Positions 24,043 through 35,627 of a stretch of DNA of 51,256 bases are shown in pieces (the first letter of the stretch is position 1; every line of letters begins with the position of its first letter). Source of the stretch: Schizophyllum amplum (lineage: Eukaryota > Basidiomycota > Agaricomycetes > Agaricales > Schizophyllaceae); assembly GCA_007026445.1 (NCBI GenBank), contig VDMD01000152.1, forward strand, positions 1-51,256, given 5' to 3'. Made by a program: the position numbers and the translations under genes. The notes under the pieces are model-generated. The model did not search any database, had not been told where the DNA came from, and was given only the letters and a program-made list of their open reading frames with translations.

Positions 24043-25017
24043 ATGACGAAGAGCGAAACCACCCATCCCTGCCTCGCTAAGGCCCCCTTCGACGACGAGG
24101 CAGCGGACATCGTCCTGCGTAGCTCAGACGGTGTCGACTTCCGCGTCCACACCGTGTTGTTGTCGCTCGTCTCGTCGTTCTTCCGCGATATGTTCTCCCT
24201 ACCACACATCGGTCGAGCGCCATGCAATGGCAGCGATCGCAGTACCGACAAGGAGGGGAGACCAGTGATCGATGTCGAGGAGGACGGCGCCAGCTTGGAG
24301 AAGTTGTTGCGCTGGTGCGATCCGCGCTGCACGCCGCCCGCGCTGGAGACTTGGGACGACGTCAGTGCGATGTCGAACCTCTCGATGAAGTACGATGCGC
24401 CTTGCGTGATTCGCCGTGTCTCCGAGTGCCTCCAAGGATCGTCCTTCATCGCCAAAGCTCCCCTTCAGGTGTACGCCATCGCAATGCGGGTCCATAACCG
24501 ACAGCTAGCGCAAATGGCGGCGGCGGAAGCTTCACGCATAGGCATCGCCAAGTGGAAGTACTGCACCGAGCTGGATCAAATGTCGGGGTCGGCATACCAC
24601 CATCTCCTTACCTACCATCTGGCTCGCGCGCAAGCGGCAGTGAAGGTGCTTGATCAGAGTGCACTGAGCAAGGTCAACTACTCAGAAATGAGGGCGGGCA
24701 AGAGCGTCTTCGGCAAGCCAAGCTGGTCCCATTCGGAAGGTTGCAGTGGGGGTTGGTGGACGGACTATATTCAGCCGTTTCGCGCCACGATCGAGCATTA
24801 CCCAGGCAGCCCTTTGTTTTCGCGTGCCTTTACTATCGACATGCAAATGACGAAGTGCACAAATTGCAGGGATGACGTCCAGGAATTCACCACCAAGTTC
24901 GTCGTCGGCCTTGCGAACATGATAGACCAAGCGCTGAAACAAGTCAGTCATTCTTTACGCTGAGTCTTCCGCAGAACTCATCCAGAAGCATAGGTCGAGT
25001 TGCAGATGGACTTTTGA
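24043..25017 (+). CDS. BTB/POZ domain protein, tandem copy 2
   Basis: Paralog of the gene just upstream, in the same orientation and with the same two-exon structure: 24043-24942 and 24994-25017, giving 307 residues. The BTB segment (ADIVLRSSDGVDFRVHTVLL, SSFFRDMFSLPHIG, LEKLLRWCDPRCTPPALE) is nearly identical to copy 1, whereas the region after residue 200 has diverged. The last exon reads VELQMDF against VVLQLD in copy 1. The Cys pair is present as CTNC. Retained frame, intron and conserved residues suggest both copies are functional. The duplication looks recent in the BTB half and promoter, but older or under weaker constraint in the C-terminal half. Confidence 0.88.
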
Positions 25018-25635
25018 TGCGCAACGCGCATATGAACCGGATGTAGCTTCTGGCCGCGATTCCTACAGCTCATTACAGTAGATGAAGCAGGATACAGTTC
25101 TTTGTGACGCTTGTGAAGTGGTGAGCTGAAGAATGTCTGACAGAGTTCGGGTGAGCCCTTCATATTGCGAAGAGCGATAAGTACTGAAAGTTGACGGTAA
25201 GACTTGGGAACGTACTAGAGCAGGCGTTGGCACCTCTGTCCAATCGAGTGAAATTATGGCAAGATACGGCAACGGTCGATGCCAGGATTATCTATCCTGA
25301 GCTTCCTGGGGCTGAGCGCTGAGCGCTGAGCCGGAACGACATGAGATTCACACGATTGTTCCCGGCGCGCGTGTTGCGTGGGGACAAAGTCAGTTTCGAT
25401 AAAACCAGGCTAAAACCACACGAGAGAAATCGAGGAGGTTCATGATCATGGTTCTGCCCCAAATTAGCCAGGGCTATCCAGTCTGGGGTGCAGAAGATGA
25501 GGTTGAAGGTCACGGTGGGACAAAATTTGTGACAGAACGCGAAACGCGTCGCGATCACGTGTGGGCACAGGTACCCTTGCCTTTTGCCATCATCGTGTTG
25601 AAAAGGCTGCGGCCTGACAGTACTCCGCGTTTGCG
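25018..25635. other. Intergenic, promoter of the coiled-coil gene
   Basis: A 618-bp gap with no credible ORF. It contains a small perfect tandem repeat at 25311-25331. Confidence 0.5.
25311..25331 (+). repeat. Heptamer tandem repeat, three copies
   Basis: GCTGAGC is repeated three times without interruption, about 300 bp upstream of the coiled-coil gene. Confidence 0.9.
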
Positions 25636-28600
25636 ATGGCGATAATCTCAGAAACTCCATCTCGCATATGGCGCCGGATTCAGGATGGCGAGGAACGAGA
25701 CATGCCCTCTCTGCCCTCGCTCCCCGCCTTTGAAGACTCCGCGATGGTAGACCCGGACACCAGCAGCCACCACGAAGACGAATCCTCCGACAACCTGAGC
25801 AGCATATCTACGCCTATAACCTCGACCCCCGCACCCGCTACCTCTCATCACACCACGGCATCGACGATATACGGACACTCTGGCACTGCGAGCGCGACAC
25901 GGTTCGCAAATTCGATTCGTTCAAGCAGGTCTTCAATGGCGGGCTATATCTCTTCCAAAAGCATTTCAAGGCTGCCTCAGCACGAAAGCTTTGACGTCAG
26001 TGCGATTCCGTCACTACCTGCGCCAGACAATTCCGACGACGAACTGGACGAAAGCAGGGACAGTGTTCCCAACGCCTATCTTCCACCGCAGGACATACAG
26101 CATGAAGGCGAATACGACGACCTGTCTATCACTGATGCTTTGCGGTCTGTCAGTCGCAGCGGCTCTCCCGCATTCTCAGCGCGGGACTACATAGACGAGG
26201 CGACGCCGAAGAAGAAGATGATGGACAGCTACGTGGATGTATCCGTCTCACTGCGCTCAGAGCCCAAAGTGCGTTCCACCCATCTCATTTGCGAAGAATT
26301 TATCTGACTGGCGAGATGCAGCCTTCGCCCTTCAAGAACATATCCCACCGACGGCCTCCATCGCGTATGCGTACTCCCTCTCTATCTCGCACATCCTCAA
26401 CTGGCGCGTCTTCCCCCACTCACTCAACCCCGAGAAGCAACCGCTCTTCACGAAACGTATATTCCCCGTCGGACTCGCCTGTTCAAGCGGCGGCTATCCC
26501 CCTGCCACCCTCTAACAACGCATCGCCTGCTATCGAACGGGAGTACGAAGACGAGCGACACAGCGAAGGACCATCTCTGCACGAGAGCGACTCGATGGAG
26601 ATCACCGATATTCATCAGTCGCCCGTGCAGACACAGTCCGAAGATGAGGAACGAGACTATTCACACCGCTCTCACGATGGCCAACCAGAGAATTCGTCGC
26701 GCTCCAGAGATAGTCAGGACTCACGTGAGCCTACTTTCTCATCGGAAGAGGAACATGGAGAGGACGACCATCGCGAAGTCTCTCCCGCAGAGACTTCGCT
26801 CACATATACGCCCACCCCAGCCTTCCCTCGACCTCGGGCTCGCTTTGACCTGCCACCCCCGCCGAACAACCTTCTCTCGACGCCCAAGCCCCATCAACAG
26901 ACCGACGAGGAGGAGAATCCGTTGACGACCCCTTACACGCGTCGCAAGTCCTTCCTCCTGTCTGTCATAAACTCGACCGCACGCCCTCGCATACGGTTGA
27001 CCGGGACTCCATACCGCGCCGCCGTACCCGAGACGCCGGGAAACGAGACAGCCATGTCGCACGCGCCGGGAAACGAGACGGCTACGTCGCACGCGCCGGG
27101 CACACTGCCGCGGGCGAACCTGCAGGTCGCCTTTGCCGGTGTGACACCGCGGCCACCTCGCGCACCACCTGTCGGTCGGCGTATGTCGCATCCTCTCTCA
27201 CAGACGTTCTTCCCGTCGCCTCCTTCCGCGACTGGCTCGGCAGCCGGGTCGTCCGATTCCGAGGGGCAGGCACTCAACGAGGGCGCCTCTATGATTTCGA
27301 CTGCATCATCTCACGACCTCATGACCAACCACCGCGCGAACTTGTCCTTCGACCCCGCCATGGGCCTTCAAAGCGCGGCTGATGGCCATGGTATCGGCCG
27401 CTTCAACGCGGGCAAGTTGAACAACTACCTGCATGGCCTGAATCGGCGACTGCAGGAGGAGAACGAGGCTCTCGTTTCGCGGCTGACCAGGATGGAGGAG
27501 GAACGCCAGGCAGGAGGCGAGGCCAGCGACCCTGCAGCCAGTAACGCCTTACGACGCTTGAGTACTGGAAGCAATCGCCGCATCAGCGCTGGGAGCACGC
27601 TCAGCGGCGTCCGCGAGGACGTCGGGGGCGAGGGCTGGATGGAGGAGAAGGCAGAACTTGAGGAGATCATCGACACGTACAAGACCGAACGCGAGCATGC
27701 GCTGGACGAGAAGGTCAAGGCGGAGCAAGCTCTGGAAGACGAGCGTGCGGAACGAGCCCGGGACAAGGACCGCTGGCGTGACAAGATGACCGAGGTGGAG
27801 AAGGGCGTTGAGGCCATCGTCACGGATCTCGAAAACAAGGCGCGCCAGGCGGAAAGTCGTCTCAAGGATCTTGAAACGGAGCACAAGCGCGCGACGAAGG
27901 AACTCGAACGCAAGGTCATGCAAGTGGAAATCGAGCGCGACGACGCTATGGATCGTGCTGAGAAGGCCGAGAGCGCGCTCGAGGACGACAAGGACCTCGG
28001 CGGTGAGCTGCACGAGGTCAATGTGCACCTGAGCCAGGTCAGCGCTGAGCTGCGCAACGCCAAAATGCAAATCAAGCAGCTCGAGGATGAGGTGCTGCTC
28101 TCCCAGGACAAGATCGACGATCTCCAGAAGCAGCTGGAGGAGGAGAAGAATGTTAACGAGGAGCTGGAGCAAGACCTGCGGGCGCGCGAGCAGGAGCTGG
28201 CGAGGGAGCGCAACACGACGGAAGACGTACGCGAGCACCTTGATCAGGCGCAGAACGACCTCCGGCAAGCCCAGGGCGAGCTGCGCAAGGCTCAGGACGA
28301 ACTCGGTGCCACAAAGGACTTCGTCTCCGAGCTCGAGGACGCCGCAGCGGCTGCGACGGAGCGCATTGAGAACCTGGAATTTGCTATAGCAGGAGCGGAA
28401 GATCACATCCGTGCGAAGGAAGCCGAGTACGAGGCCGCCAACGACAAGATTGAGCAGCTAGAGAGCGATGCACAGCGCAGCGCCGGCATGGCGCAGCAGA
28501 ACGAAGAGGCTCTTGACGCAGCGGAGCAGCAGATGCAGGACGACGACGAGACGATTGTGCAGCTTAAAGCCAAGGTCGCCTCCCTCGAGCGTGAGCTAGA

Positions 28601-31206
28601 GCGCGCACACGACATAGCCATGAACAAGACGCCGTCGGAGCATTCCGCTTTTGGCCGCCCGTCCGACTCAGAGATCCAGGCACTTGAAGATGAGGTGGAC
28701 GAGGCGAACAAGGAGATTGCGCGTCTCACGACGCTGTTGGAGCAATCGCCGGCGCGCAAGGCGATTGAGAAAGCGAAGGACACGCGCATCGAGATACTCG
28801 AGAAGGAGAAGGAGGAGCTGCTGGAGCGCAATCGCGCGCTGCGAATGACGGTGAATGAGATGAACACGCCGAGCAAGATGATCAACCAGAGTGGGATCTC
28901 GCCGTTCGCCCGCCATGCCATCAATGTGTCTATGCGTATGCCGAAGACGCCAGGGACACCGCTTAGAGATGTAAGTCGCACACGCCTTCGTTATCACTTC
29001 GCTGACGCTGTGAACAGATGTCATGGCTCAACTCAACGCGCGCGGACTCGACGCATGCACCCCTGGTTGCCGAGATTGAGCGCCTGCAGAATGAGCTCAA
29101 CCGCGCAAACGATAGCATCGACGACAAGCTCGACAAGCTCGAAGACGCTGGTCTCGGCGTGGTGGGTCTGACCAAGAAGCTTGCAGAAGCTCGCGGCAGG
29201 ATACGTACTTTGGAAGCTGAGCTTGCGCGCATGTCTCGCCAAGAGGAGCGGCGAGTGAAGCGGCTGCAACGCCTGCGCTGCCAGAAGTGCAAGGTCAAGG
29301 TTGACGCTTCGAGCATCAATGCTAACGAGAGGTGGGTGATCCTTGACTTTCTCACATCAAGGGTGTGCGTTGACATATATGCCACAGCACATTCGACTTG
29401 GGCGCCAGCCAGTCATCGATGCCGGACGAGCCGCCAACGCCGCCAACCAAGACCAGCAACGCGCTTCGGTCTGACCTTCGCACCCTCAACGAGGAACTGG
29501 CACGTACCAAGAAATCGTGGGACGATGAACGGCGCAAACTCGTGGGCGAGAAGACCGCCCTGCAGGATGCGGCGAACAGGCTCAATGCGCAGATCCGGGA
29601 AGAGGCCAAGAAGGCTGCCGCAGAAGCGAAGAAGGCCGCGGCTGAGGCGATGAAGTCGGCTACGGGCGAGCGTACGCGGGCAGGCGTTCAAGGCGAGCTA
29701 GACCAGGCCAAGCTGACGATTGCGGAGCTGGAAGGCACGCTGAAAGCGGAGCGGGCGAGGTTGCGTGCTATGATGACGGATCAGAGTCATGCGGAGAGGG
29801 AACGCGATCAAGTCGTCGCGCAGATGCAGAGGACGGAGGAGGTCAGTGGAGTAGACTTCCTTTCTGATTGTCGCTTAACATTTTCATAGGACATGGAGGA
29901 CGTGCGCCAGCAGCTAAACAAGTTCAAGAAGGAGAATCATGACTTGGAGAGGGAGCTACGAGGTATGCTGTGTGCTGCTATATGCGTGGTGGTTTATAAA
30001 TGCTCGATTAGTGAACGCCAATGCCGAGCAGAAAGCTCGCTTGCTCGAGGCCCGCGTTAGCGAGAACGCTGCGACTATCGAGCAGCTCCGCCAGGAACGC
30101 TCCATGCTTGCGACCGATCACAAAGAGCTGCAGAAGCGTTTCTCCGAGACTTCAGAGGTAAGTGTCTCTATCAATGGAATATGCAACGTCTTGCTCACCC
30201 TAACGTCAGCGTGCAAACCGTCTGCACGACCAGTATCTCAAGTCGCAAACCTCACACGACGATCGGCGCCACCAGCTCGACCTGCACCTTCTCGAGGTGG
30301 ACGACCTTCGCCGAGCCCTCTCCAACCAAGCAGACGAGCTGCACCGTGCGGAGGCTGAGCGCAACCGCATCGAAGCCGAACGCGGTGACGTTGCGAAGAC
30401 GGTATCCCTGCTCGAGGCAGACCTGAAGCGCGTGCGCCGCGACGCGGAGTCGTTTGGCCGCGATCTGGAGACCCTGCGCGGGGAAAAGGAGAAGCTCGAG
30501 AACAGGCGGCGCGAGGATGAGCGTGCGAAGAAGCAGGCGCAGGCGCAGATCCGCTTGTTCGCGGAGCAGATAGACCGCCATAAGGAGGCCGCGCGGAAGG
30601 CGCGGATGGAGCTCGAGGAGCATGAGTGCGGGATGTGAGTAGCTGGGACGCTTTATTGATTTAGGATTGTGATGGCTGACGATTTACTCTACAGCGACGA
30701 GGTCCAGCTGCAGGCAATTGAGATCCGACACAAGGAGGAGTGCAAGGGCCTGCTGGTGCAGATCCGGTATCTGAAGGCGAAGTTCACGCGCGAGTCGACC
30801 TTGCGCGGCGAGCTCGCGCACCAGAAACGCTATCTGCTCGTGCTGTTGGGCAAATTTGAGAAGAGGTGCGTTGATGTTTCTTGACCTCGTATCCAGACGG
30901 AAGCTCACATACATCGTCAGCGAGCGGACGATCGTCTCTGCTATTGCCCGGATAGGGTTCACAGAGTCTGCGCCTGAAGAGACGAAGCGGCCGAGGGCGC
31001 GGTCACTGCAAAGCGCCGCGCTGGCGGTCATCTTCCTTGCGCGTGCGAGGTAAGAAAGGAAGTCACTTGCTGGAATGTGCCCGAGACTGACAAATGGCAA
31101 CAGGCGCGCAGCGGAAGGCTGGCGAAAGCAGCGCTCGATGAAGTCTGCAATCCAGGAAGCGTACCAGGAGGCGCGTCGGTCATCGACGCGGCAAGTGCAG
31201 AGATGA
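25636..31206 (+). CDS. PCP1: Large coiled-coil protein with PACT-like C-terminus (Pcp1/Spc110-like)
   Basis: Probably a spindle-pole-body anchor for gamma-tubulin complexes. Ten exons: 25636-26268, 26316-28970, 29018-29331, 29388-29841, 29890-29962, 30012-30157, 30210-30634, 30695-30865, 30921-31049 and 31104-31206. All phases agree, giving 1,700 residues. Residues 1-590 are Ser/Pro/acid-rich and disordered. Coiled coil runs from about residue 590 (GRFNAGKLNNYLHGLNRRLQ) almost to the end, with heptads of Glu, Lys, Leu and Ala. Near the C-terminus, LLVQIRYLKAKFTRESTLR and LAHQKRYLLVLLGKFEK look like the PACT (pericentrin/AKAP450) segment, followed by a basic tail (RKQRSMKSAIQEAYQEARR), as expected for calmodulin or SPB binding. 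I do not see a standard CM1 (centrosomin motif 1). Mto1-type proteins are the alternative. Exon 10 uses the frame with the basic tail. Confidence 0.82.
27034..27100 (+). repeat. 30-bp in-frame tandem repeat inside the coiled-coil gene
   Basis: Two 30-bp units (27034-27063, 27064-27093) plus a 7-bp partial third encode PGNETAMSHA and PGNETATSHA within the disordered N-terminal region. The copies differ at a few positions only, so the duplication is fairly recent and length variation between strains is likely. Confidence 0.9.
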
Positions 31207-31498
31207 TGAACTTGAACGACTTCGACGGACGACTGATATTATGGACGACTCTCATTCCTCGGACGACGCTGGTTGAACGATTCTTGACGTCCTTGACGAG
31301 TTGAATGTCGTCCAGCATCGTGATGTCCTTGATGTTGTTATGCTATCTATGACTCGTTTTCTTGCATCTAGATGTAGATTAAGCACCTTGTATTCTTTTC
31401 GTGTACATGTAGATGAATATTTCTCTGTTCAAGACTGCGTGCGATACAGGGTGCCGTGGGATATTTCTGAAGATAAACGCCGACCAATCTTGTCAATG

Positions 31499-32581
31499 TC
31501 ATGGCCCTTGCTTGGGCCCTTGCCCTAATATACGGACAGCGTTTTTGGAAAACACGTAGGACAAGCCACTGGATATAGTAGTCGCAGCCACGGTCCACCT
31601 GTGAGCCGTTAGCTACCAGCGAAGGGTTAAAGGGGACCTAAACATACTGCAGATACCATAGCGGGTCCGCCAAGTCGATAGGCAGTATGGGAGCTACGGT
31701 CGTGACCCCCATCAGCACCAGTTGCAGCGCTGTGTTGACCTGTGGGGAGTGAGATAGAGGCTGGGTATGCGACACGATGACGGACCTTGCTGATCATGGT
31801 GGGGTGCACTTCAGCGGATGGTATTGAGAAGTCCCAGTATCTGGCCATTGTTTTCTGTGCACTCGTTGGTCAAGCATACTCGTTGGAAGGGAACGTGGCC
31901 TTCTTACCGGTTCTGGGAGGGAGGTATACCGGATGTAGAAAGCAGACAAGCTGAGGAGGACATCCCGGCCGATGATGATGACCGCAAGCGGCACTGTGCA
32001 GAACGTCAAGACTAGATCACAGCTAGGCATATGTACTACGCACTAGGCAACAGTCCCTTCATGCCTAGCGTTATAGTCAAGGTCGTCATCAGCGTCTTGT
32101 CCGCGGCAGGATCCAGGATCGTCCCGAGCACCGAGCTCATGTTGAAGTTGCGGGCAAGGTAGCCGTCTACCTTCAACGCATCACAGTTGTTCAGCTTCAG
32201 TCATCCCAAGTGCCTCGCAGGAGGGGTGCGAACCAGGTCAGTCAGCCCCGCGTACACGAGCAGCGCAGTGGCGACATGGAAGTTCCCGTGCAGGATCGCG
32301 TAGCCCAGGAACGGACAGGCAACGATGCGGGACGCAGTGAGCAGGTTGGGGATCGTGTAGATGTTCTCCTTGGGCGTCAGACGGTCCTTGAGGATCTTGA
32401 GGCGCTCCTTCGGCGGCGTGAAGCGCGGTGTGCGGGTTGGCGGCGAGAGGAGCGGACTATTGAGAGTGAAGGGACGCGTAAATGCGGGTGCACACCGCGC
32501 TGAGTGTGTCGGGAAGATTTTGGGAACATTTCGATGAAGGGGAACGCGTCCGACGCGACCGCGAAGAATTGGCGAGAACAT
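31499..32581 (-). CDS. CRD1: Cardiolipin synthase, CDP-alcohol phosphatidyltransferase family
   Basis: Condenses CDP-diacylglycerol with phosphatidylglycerol to make cardiolipin in the mitochondrial inner membrane. Exons are 32581-32234, 32170-32044, 31993-31908, 31854-31786, 31739-31648 and 31598-31499, giving 273 residues with matching phases. The N-terminus is rich in Arg and hydroxyl residues and low in acids, as expected of a mitochondrial presequence. ENIYTIPNLLTASRIVACPF begins the conserved core. The CDP-alcohol signature D-G-x2-A-R-x8-G-x3-D-x3-D is complete: DGYLARNFNMSSVLGTILD followed by PAADK, coded across 32165-32096. Later helices include MPLAVIIIGRDVLLSLSAF. VHPTMISKVNTALQLVLMG matches the cardiolipin synthase branch. 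It converges with the coiled-coil gene, with about 290 bp between stops. Confidence 0.92.
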
Positions 32582-32809
32582 GAGTGGTGAGCGGAGAGAG
32601 ATGATGTAGTGGCGCGTGCGTAAGTCATTTCAAACTCTACGAAGCTGGACATATGGACGCAAACATAGCAAAACAGGGTTCAACCGCGTCTCTTTAGGTC
32701 TCCAAGTTCCACTAAAGGTTTGATAGAGCAATAGCAAGATAATCGACAACATTCACCCAGACTATGTGCCATGAGACTGGGAACAGCATCATATTCCATC
32801 CGCGACGCC

Positions 32810-33740
32810 TCAATTACTCTCGAATGCTTCGGAGGATCCTGCAGCATACCGAGCTATCAAGCTGTTCACCGCCACCTCAGCCGCATCCTCTTCTGCAAGT
32901 CTCCTCTGCGTAGATCGACCGTCAAACTCCCACGTATCGTTCACTGTAAGATGCAGCATCAGAGAAGGCGGACGTGCGAGCCCACTAAACATACCTTTCA
33001 GCCGACAGATCCACGTCGGCATATGCGTCGGTCCTTCCAGCGTACATTCCTGGCTCACCCGCCAGTCGTTCTGTTTGGTGAGAAACTTCAAGCGCACACG
33101 CCATCGCGTGAAGCTGGCCAGCTTGTCGAGACCCTTCACGCCCTGAGCGAGCAGTGGGGTTCTACTTGGCAGAGTCGGCGCAAGTGATACGACCTCTTCC
33201 ATGAATGTGTTTGCCCATCCCTCTTCCTCTGCGTTACCGGAAAAGTCCAAGAAAGTAACTGATGACTGAGGGGAGCCGACTATGGAGGGACCCGTAGAGC
33301 TGGAGTCCGCGTCGCTCATCGTCGCCTCTGAGTCACTTGATTCCGCAGGGCTCGACAACGACGGCTCTGCTGACTCGATGTCCACGCTTCGCGTTCGTCG
33401 TCTCGCCAGTCGTTTAACGAAGAAACCGAGCCGTGTAGCGATGAGCCCGAGTTGTTTAGCGAAGAGTCCGAGCCTGAAGAGTGGTCGAAACATCAGTGTC
33501 AGGATATTGTGACCGTGAATGGGGAATACGACGTCGTCGAGGAGATGCGAAAATGGAAACAATTACGCACAGGAGAGCCAAAGTTATTGCAACTGAGCCA
33601 CAAACAGTGACAAAAACAGGATTGCTGCTGTACGCGCCGATAACAGCCACGATATTGAGCGCGAAAGTCGAGAGGGTTAATGCAACGAATGGGGTCTTGA
33701 GCCAGCGTACGAGGGGGCGAAGAAGACGGGTTGAAGCCAT
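32810..33740 (-). CDS. Membrane-hairpin protein with dsRBD-like C-terminus, paralog 1
   Basis: No named homolog recognised. Exons are 33740-33571, 33473-32995 and 32943-32810, giving 260 residues. Residues about 17-60 form two hydrophobic segments split by a short polar loop (VALTLSTFALNIVAVIGAY, then VTVCGSVAITLALLLGLF). A strongly basic stretch follows (VKRLARRRTR), then a Ser/acid-rich linker. The C-terminal 90 residues resemble a double-stranded-RNA-binding fold (alpha-beta-beta-beta-alpha): GVKGLDKLASFTR, THMPTWICRLKVNDTWEF, and a last helix AEEDAAEVAVNSLIARY. The canonical Gly-x-Gly and Lys-Lys of the last helix are poorly kept (GRSTQRRLAEEDAA), so RNA binding may be weak. Intron 1 was placed by analogy with paralog 2; reading through it is also open and would change residues 57-90. 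Confidence 0.7.
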
Positions 33741-34438
33741 GCTCAAGGTCTTGAAGGAGGCCTTGCGCACGTCGAGGACCAGCAAGATGAGCGAAGTTAC
33801 CCCAAAGTTCGGGCTGATATCAGGCGCATCTGTCGTGAGTCATTAAAAAGAAGGCGTATAACAGCCTTACCATCGTCATTTCTATCCGCGCAGAAGAAAG
33901 GTGAAGGAAGCATTAGTCGACATCGCTTTGCGATCGGGAGTTTATGTGACTTGCGCGAGGGCGGCAGGGCATACACGAGGTGTGGAAGGCCCAAAAGCGG
34001 GATTGAGTGTACCGTGAACGAGGCGTCGAAGTCGTACACGAGGAGACAAGAGACCAACGCGGACGGGTGATTCATCCCCGCCGAGAACCTAGAATCGCTG
34101 ATAGATCGCGAAGGGGTCACGAATCATCGGCGCTCTGGCTGTGCCCCAATTGTCGAAGGACATCGGCTGGAGTAGTCTGAGACAGGCTGCTTGAAGATAG
34201 AGGTTTAAGCCTCAGTCCAGAGCACGCCACCAAACCCATCACATAGGACGCACAAGCGCGTATACAGATAGACAATCTCGCACTTCAACGACCCGCGGTC
34301 GCTTTGGACAAGCTCAGTATAACCCAAGCTCCAGGATATCTCAATCTGGCACTCCAATGAGATTGATAGGTTGGTGCGACGATAATGAGAAGGCTCACCG
34401 ACTGAACTCTCAGCATCAACCTTCGTCTGAGGCGTGAT
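33741..34438. other. Intergenic between the two membrane-dsRBD paralogs
   Basis: A 698-bp spacer that should hold the paralog 1 promoter. The minus-strand ORF at 33797-34120 has no motif and no link to either neighbour. Confidence 0.45.
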
Positions 34439-35627
34439 CTACGCCCTCCAGTTCGGAGCCAGCTTCTGCAGCACGTCTTCTGCGGCAGCGTCCTCTGCGT
34501 GCTTCTTCACGTTCGCGCTCCCTGCGCCCATATGTTTGCCGTTAACTGCAATCGAAGGATTGTCAGCTACACCGCCAGAGAAGCATAACACTGGCAAGAT
34601 GATCCTTCGAGATGCATCGTACGAAAGGCACAAATAGACAACGGCACGGGAATGAACGAGTAAAAATACACGCACCACTGATTCTACAGATGTGCGTCTT
34701 CATGTGCGCCTGGCCCTCCTCTGAGAACGTGGAGCGCAGAGTCCAGCCGTTCTCCTTCGCGACCCACGCGAGGCCCCCGCTCCGCCTCAGAAAAGTGTTG
34801 ACTTTGTCGAGACCCTTGACTGGCGGGGAAAAGGGCATGCTGGTCGTCGTTGCGATAACAGGCGCACGCGAACCTGTGGCAGATAGGTGCGAGCCAGTGG
34901 CAGACATATGCGAGCCTGTCGCATGGGTGAGCGAGCCGGATGCCGCCCGAGCGGCCCAAGTACATACCAGGATGCGAAGACTGGACGTGCTGAGTCGTGC
35001 TCGAGGGCGCCGCACGAGTCGCGACAGCACGCGGAGACGGCTGTGGGAACGACGGCACAGGCATGCCTACCAACGGAGAGAAGGTCGAGGCGATTGTCGG
35101 CGAAGCGCGTGCGGCGCCGGCCCAAGCTGTAGCTGGTCCCTGGGGTGACGAGACACCGCGAGCTGGACTTGAAGTTGTAGAATCGCGGGTAGTATAGGGT
35201 AGAGGCGCAATGGCCCGAGACGCCTGGCGATGGATTTGCGCGCCAGTGGCCACAATGTCCGAGTCGCTGGGTAGTGACGAAGCGGCCGGAGTTGAATATG
35301 AGCTACGCTCCCCGTCGCTGTCTTCCTCACTCTCCGACGCGAACTCCAAGTCGTGCTTTGGGCGCGGAACGCGCTTCCGCTCAAGGTGTTTCGCGAAGAC
35401 ACCCACACTGTACGATCAATTCATCAGCTACGTATCACAATTGCCGATAAAGGTACTCACATGAAGGCCACGAGAGCCCCTACCGAACCGCTGGTGGTGA
35501 CGAGAATGGAATTGGTGTCGTAGGCGGCTACGACAGCGACGAGAGTTAAGGAGAAAGCGAACACATGAAGCAGAAAAAAAGGACTCGTCAGCGCTGTAAG
35601 AAAATACCGTCGAAATAAGGGTGGCAT
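34439..35627 (-). CDS. Membrane-hairpin protein with dsRBD-like C-terminus, paralog 2
   Basis: Same architecture as paralog 1, to its 5' side in the same orientation. Exons are 35627-35461, 35407-34968, 34915-34676 and 34545-34439, giving 317 residues. The N-terminal hydrophobic pair is FFLLHVFAFSLTLVAVVAAY and ILVTTSGSVGALVAFIVGVF, then AKHLERKRVPRPKH and an acidic Ser-rich linker. The C-terminal domain is the better dsRBD match: VKGLDKVNTFLRRSGG, HMKTHICRISVNGKHMGAG, then ANVKKHAEDAAAEDVLQKL, with the GxG turn and KK pair expected at the start of the RNA-contacting last helix. Intron 2 (34967-34916) ends in tandem 21-bp repeats that offer a second in-frame acceptor 42 nt downstream. A TATA-like element lies 65 bp upstream. 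Confidence 0.75.
34868..34951 (-). repeat. Four 21-bp tandem repeats spanning an intron-exon boundary
   Basis: Units begin at 34868, 34889, 34910 and 34931 (GCGAGCC-type core on the plus strand). On the coding strand they span the end of intron 2 and the start of exon 3 of paralog 2, encoding GSHMSAT and GSHLSAT. Confidence 0.85.

Noticed and set aside
27425..28406. Long antisense ORFs of 263 and 285 residues, Ser- and Leu-rich
   Set aside because: They are mirror frames of the Glu/Lys/Leu heptads of the coiled-coil gene, which produce Ser/Leu-rich antisense translations automatically.
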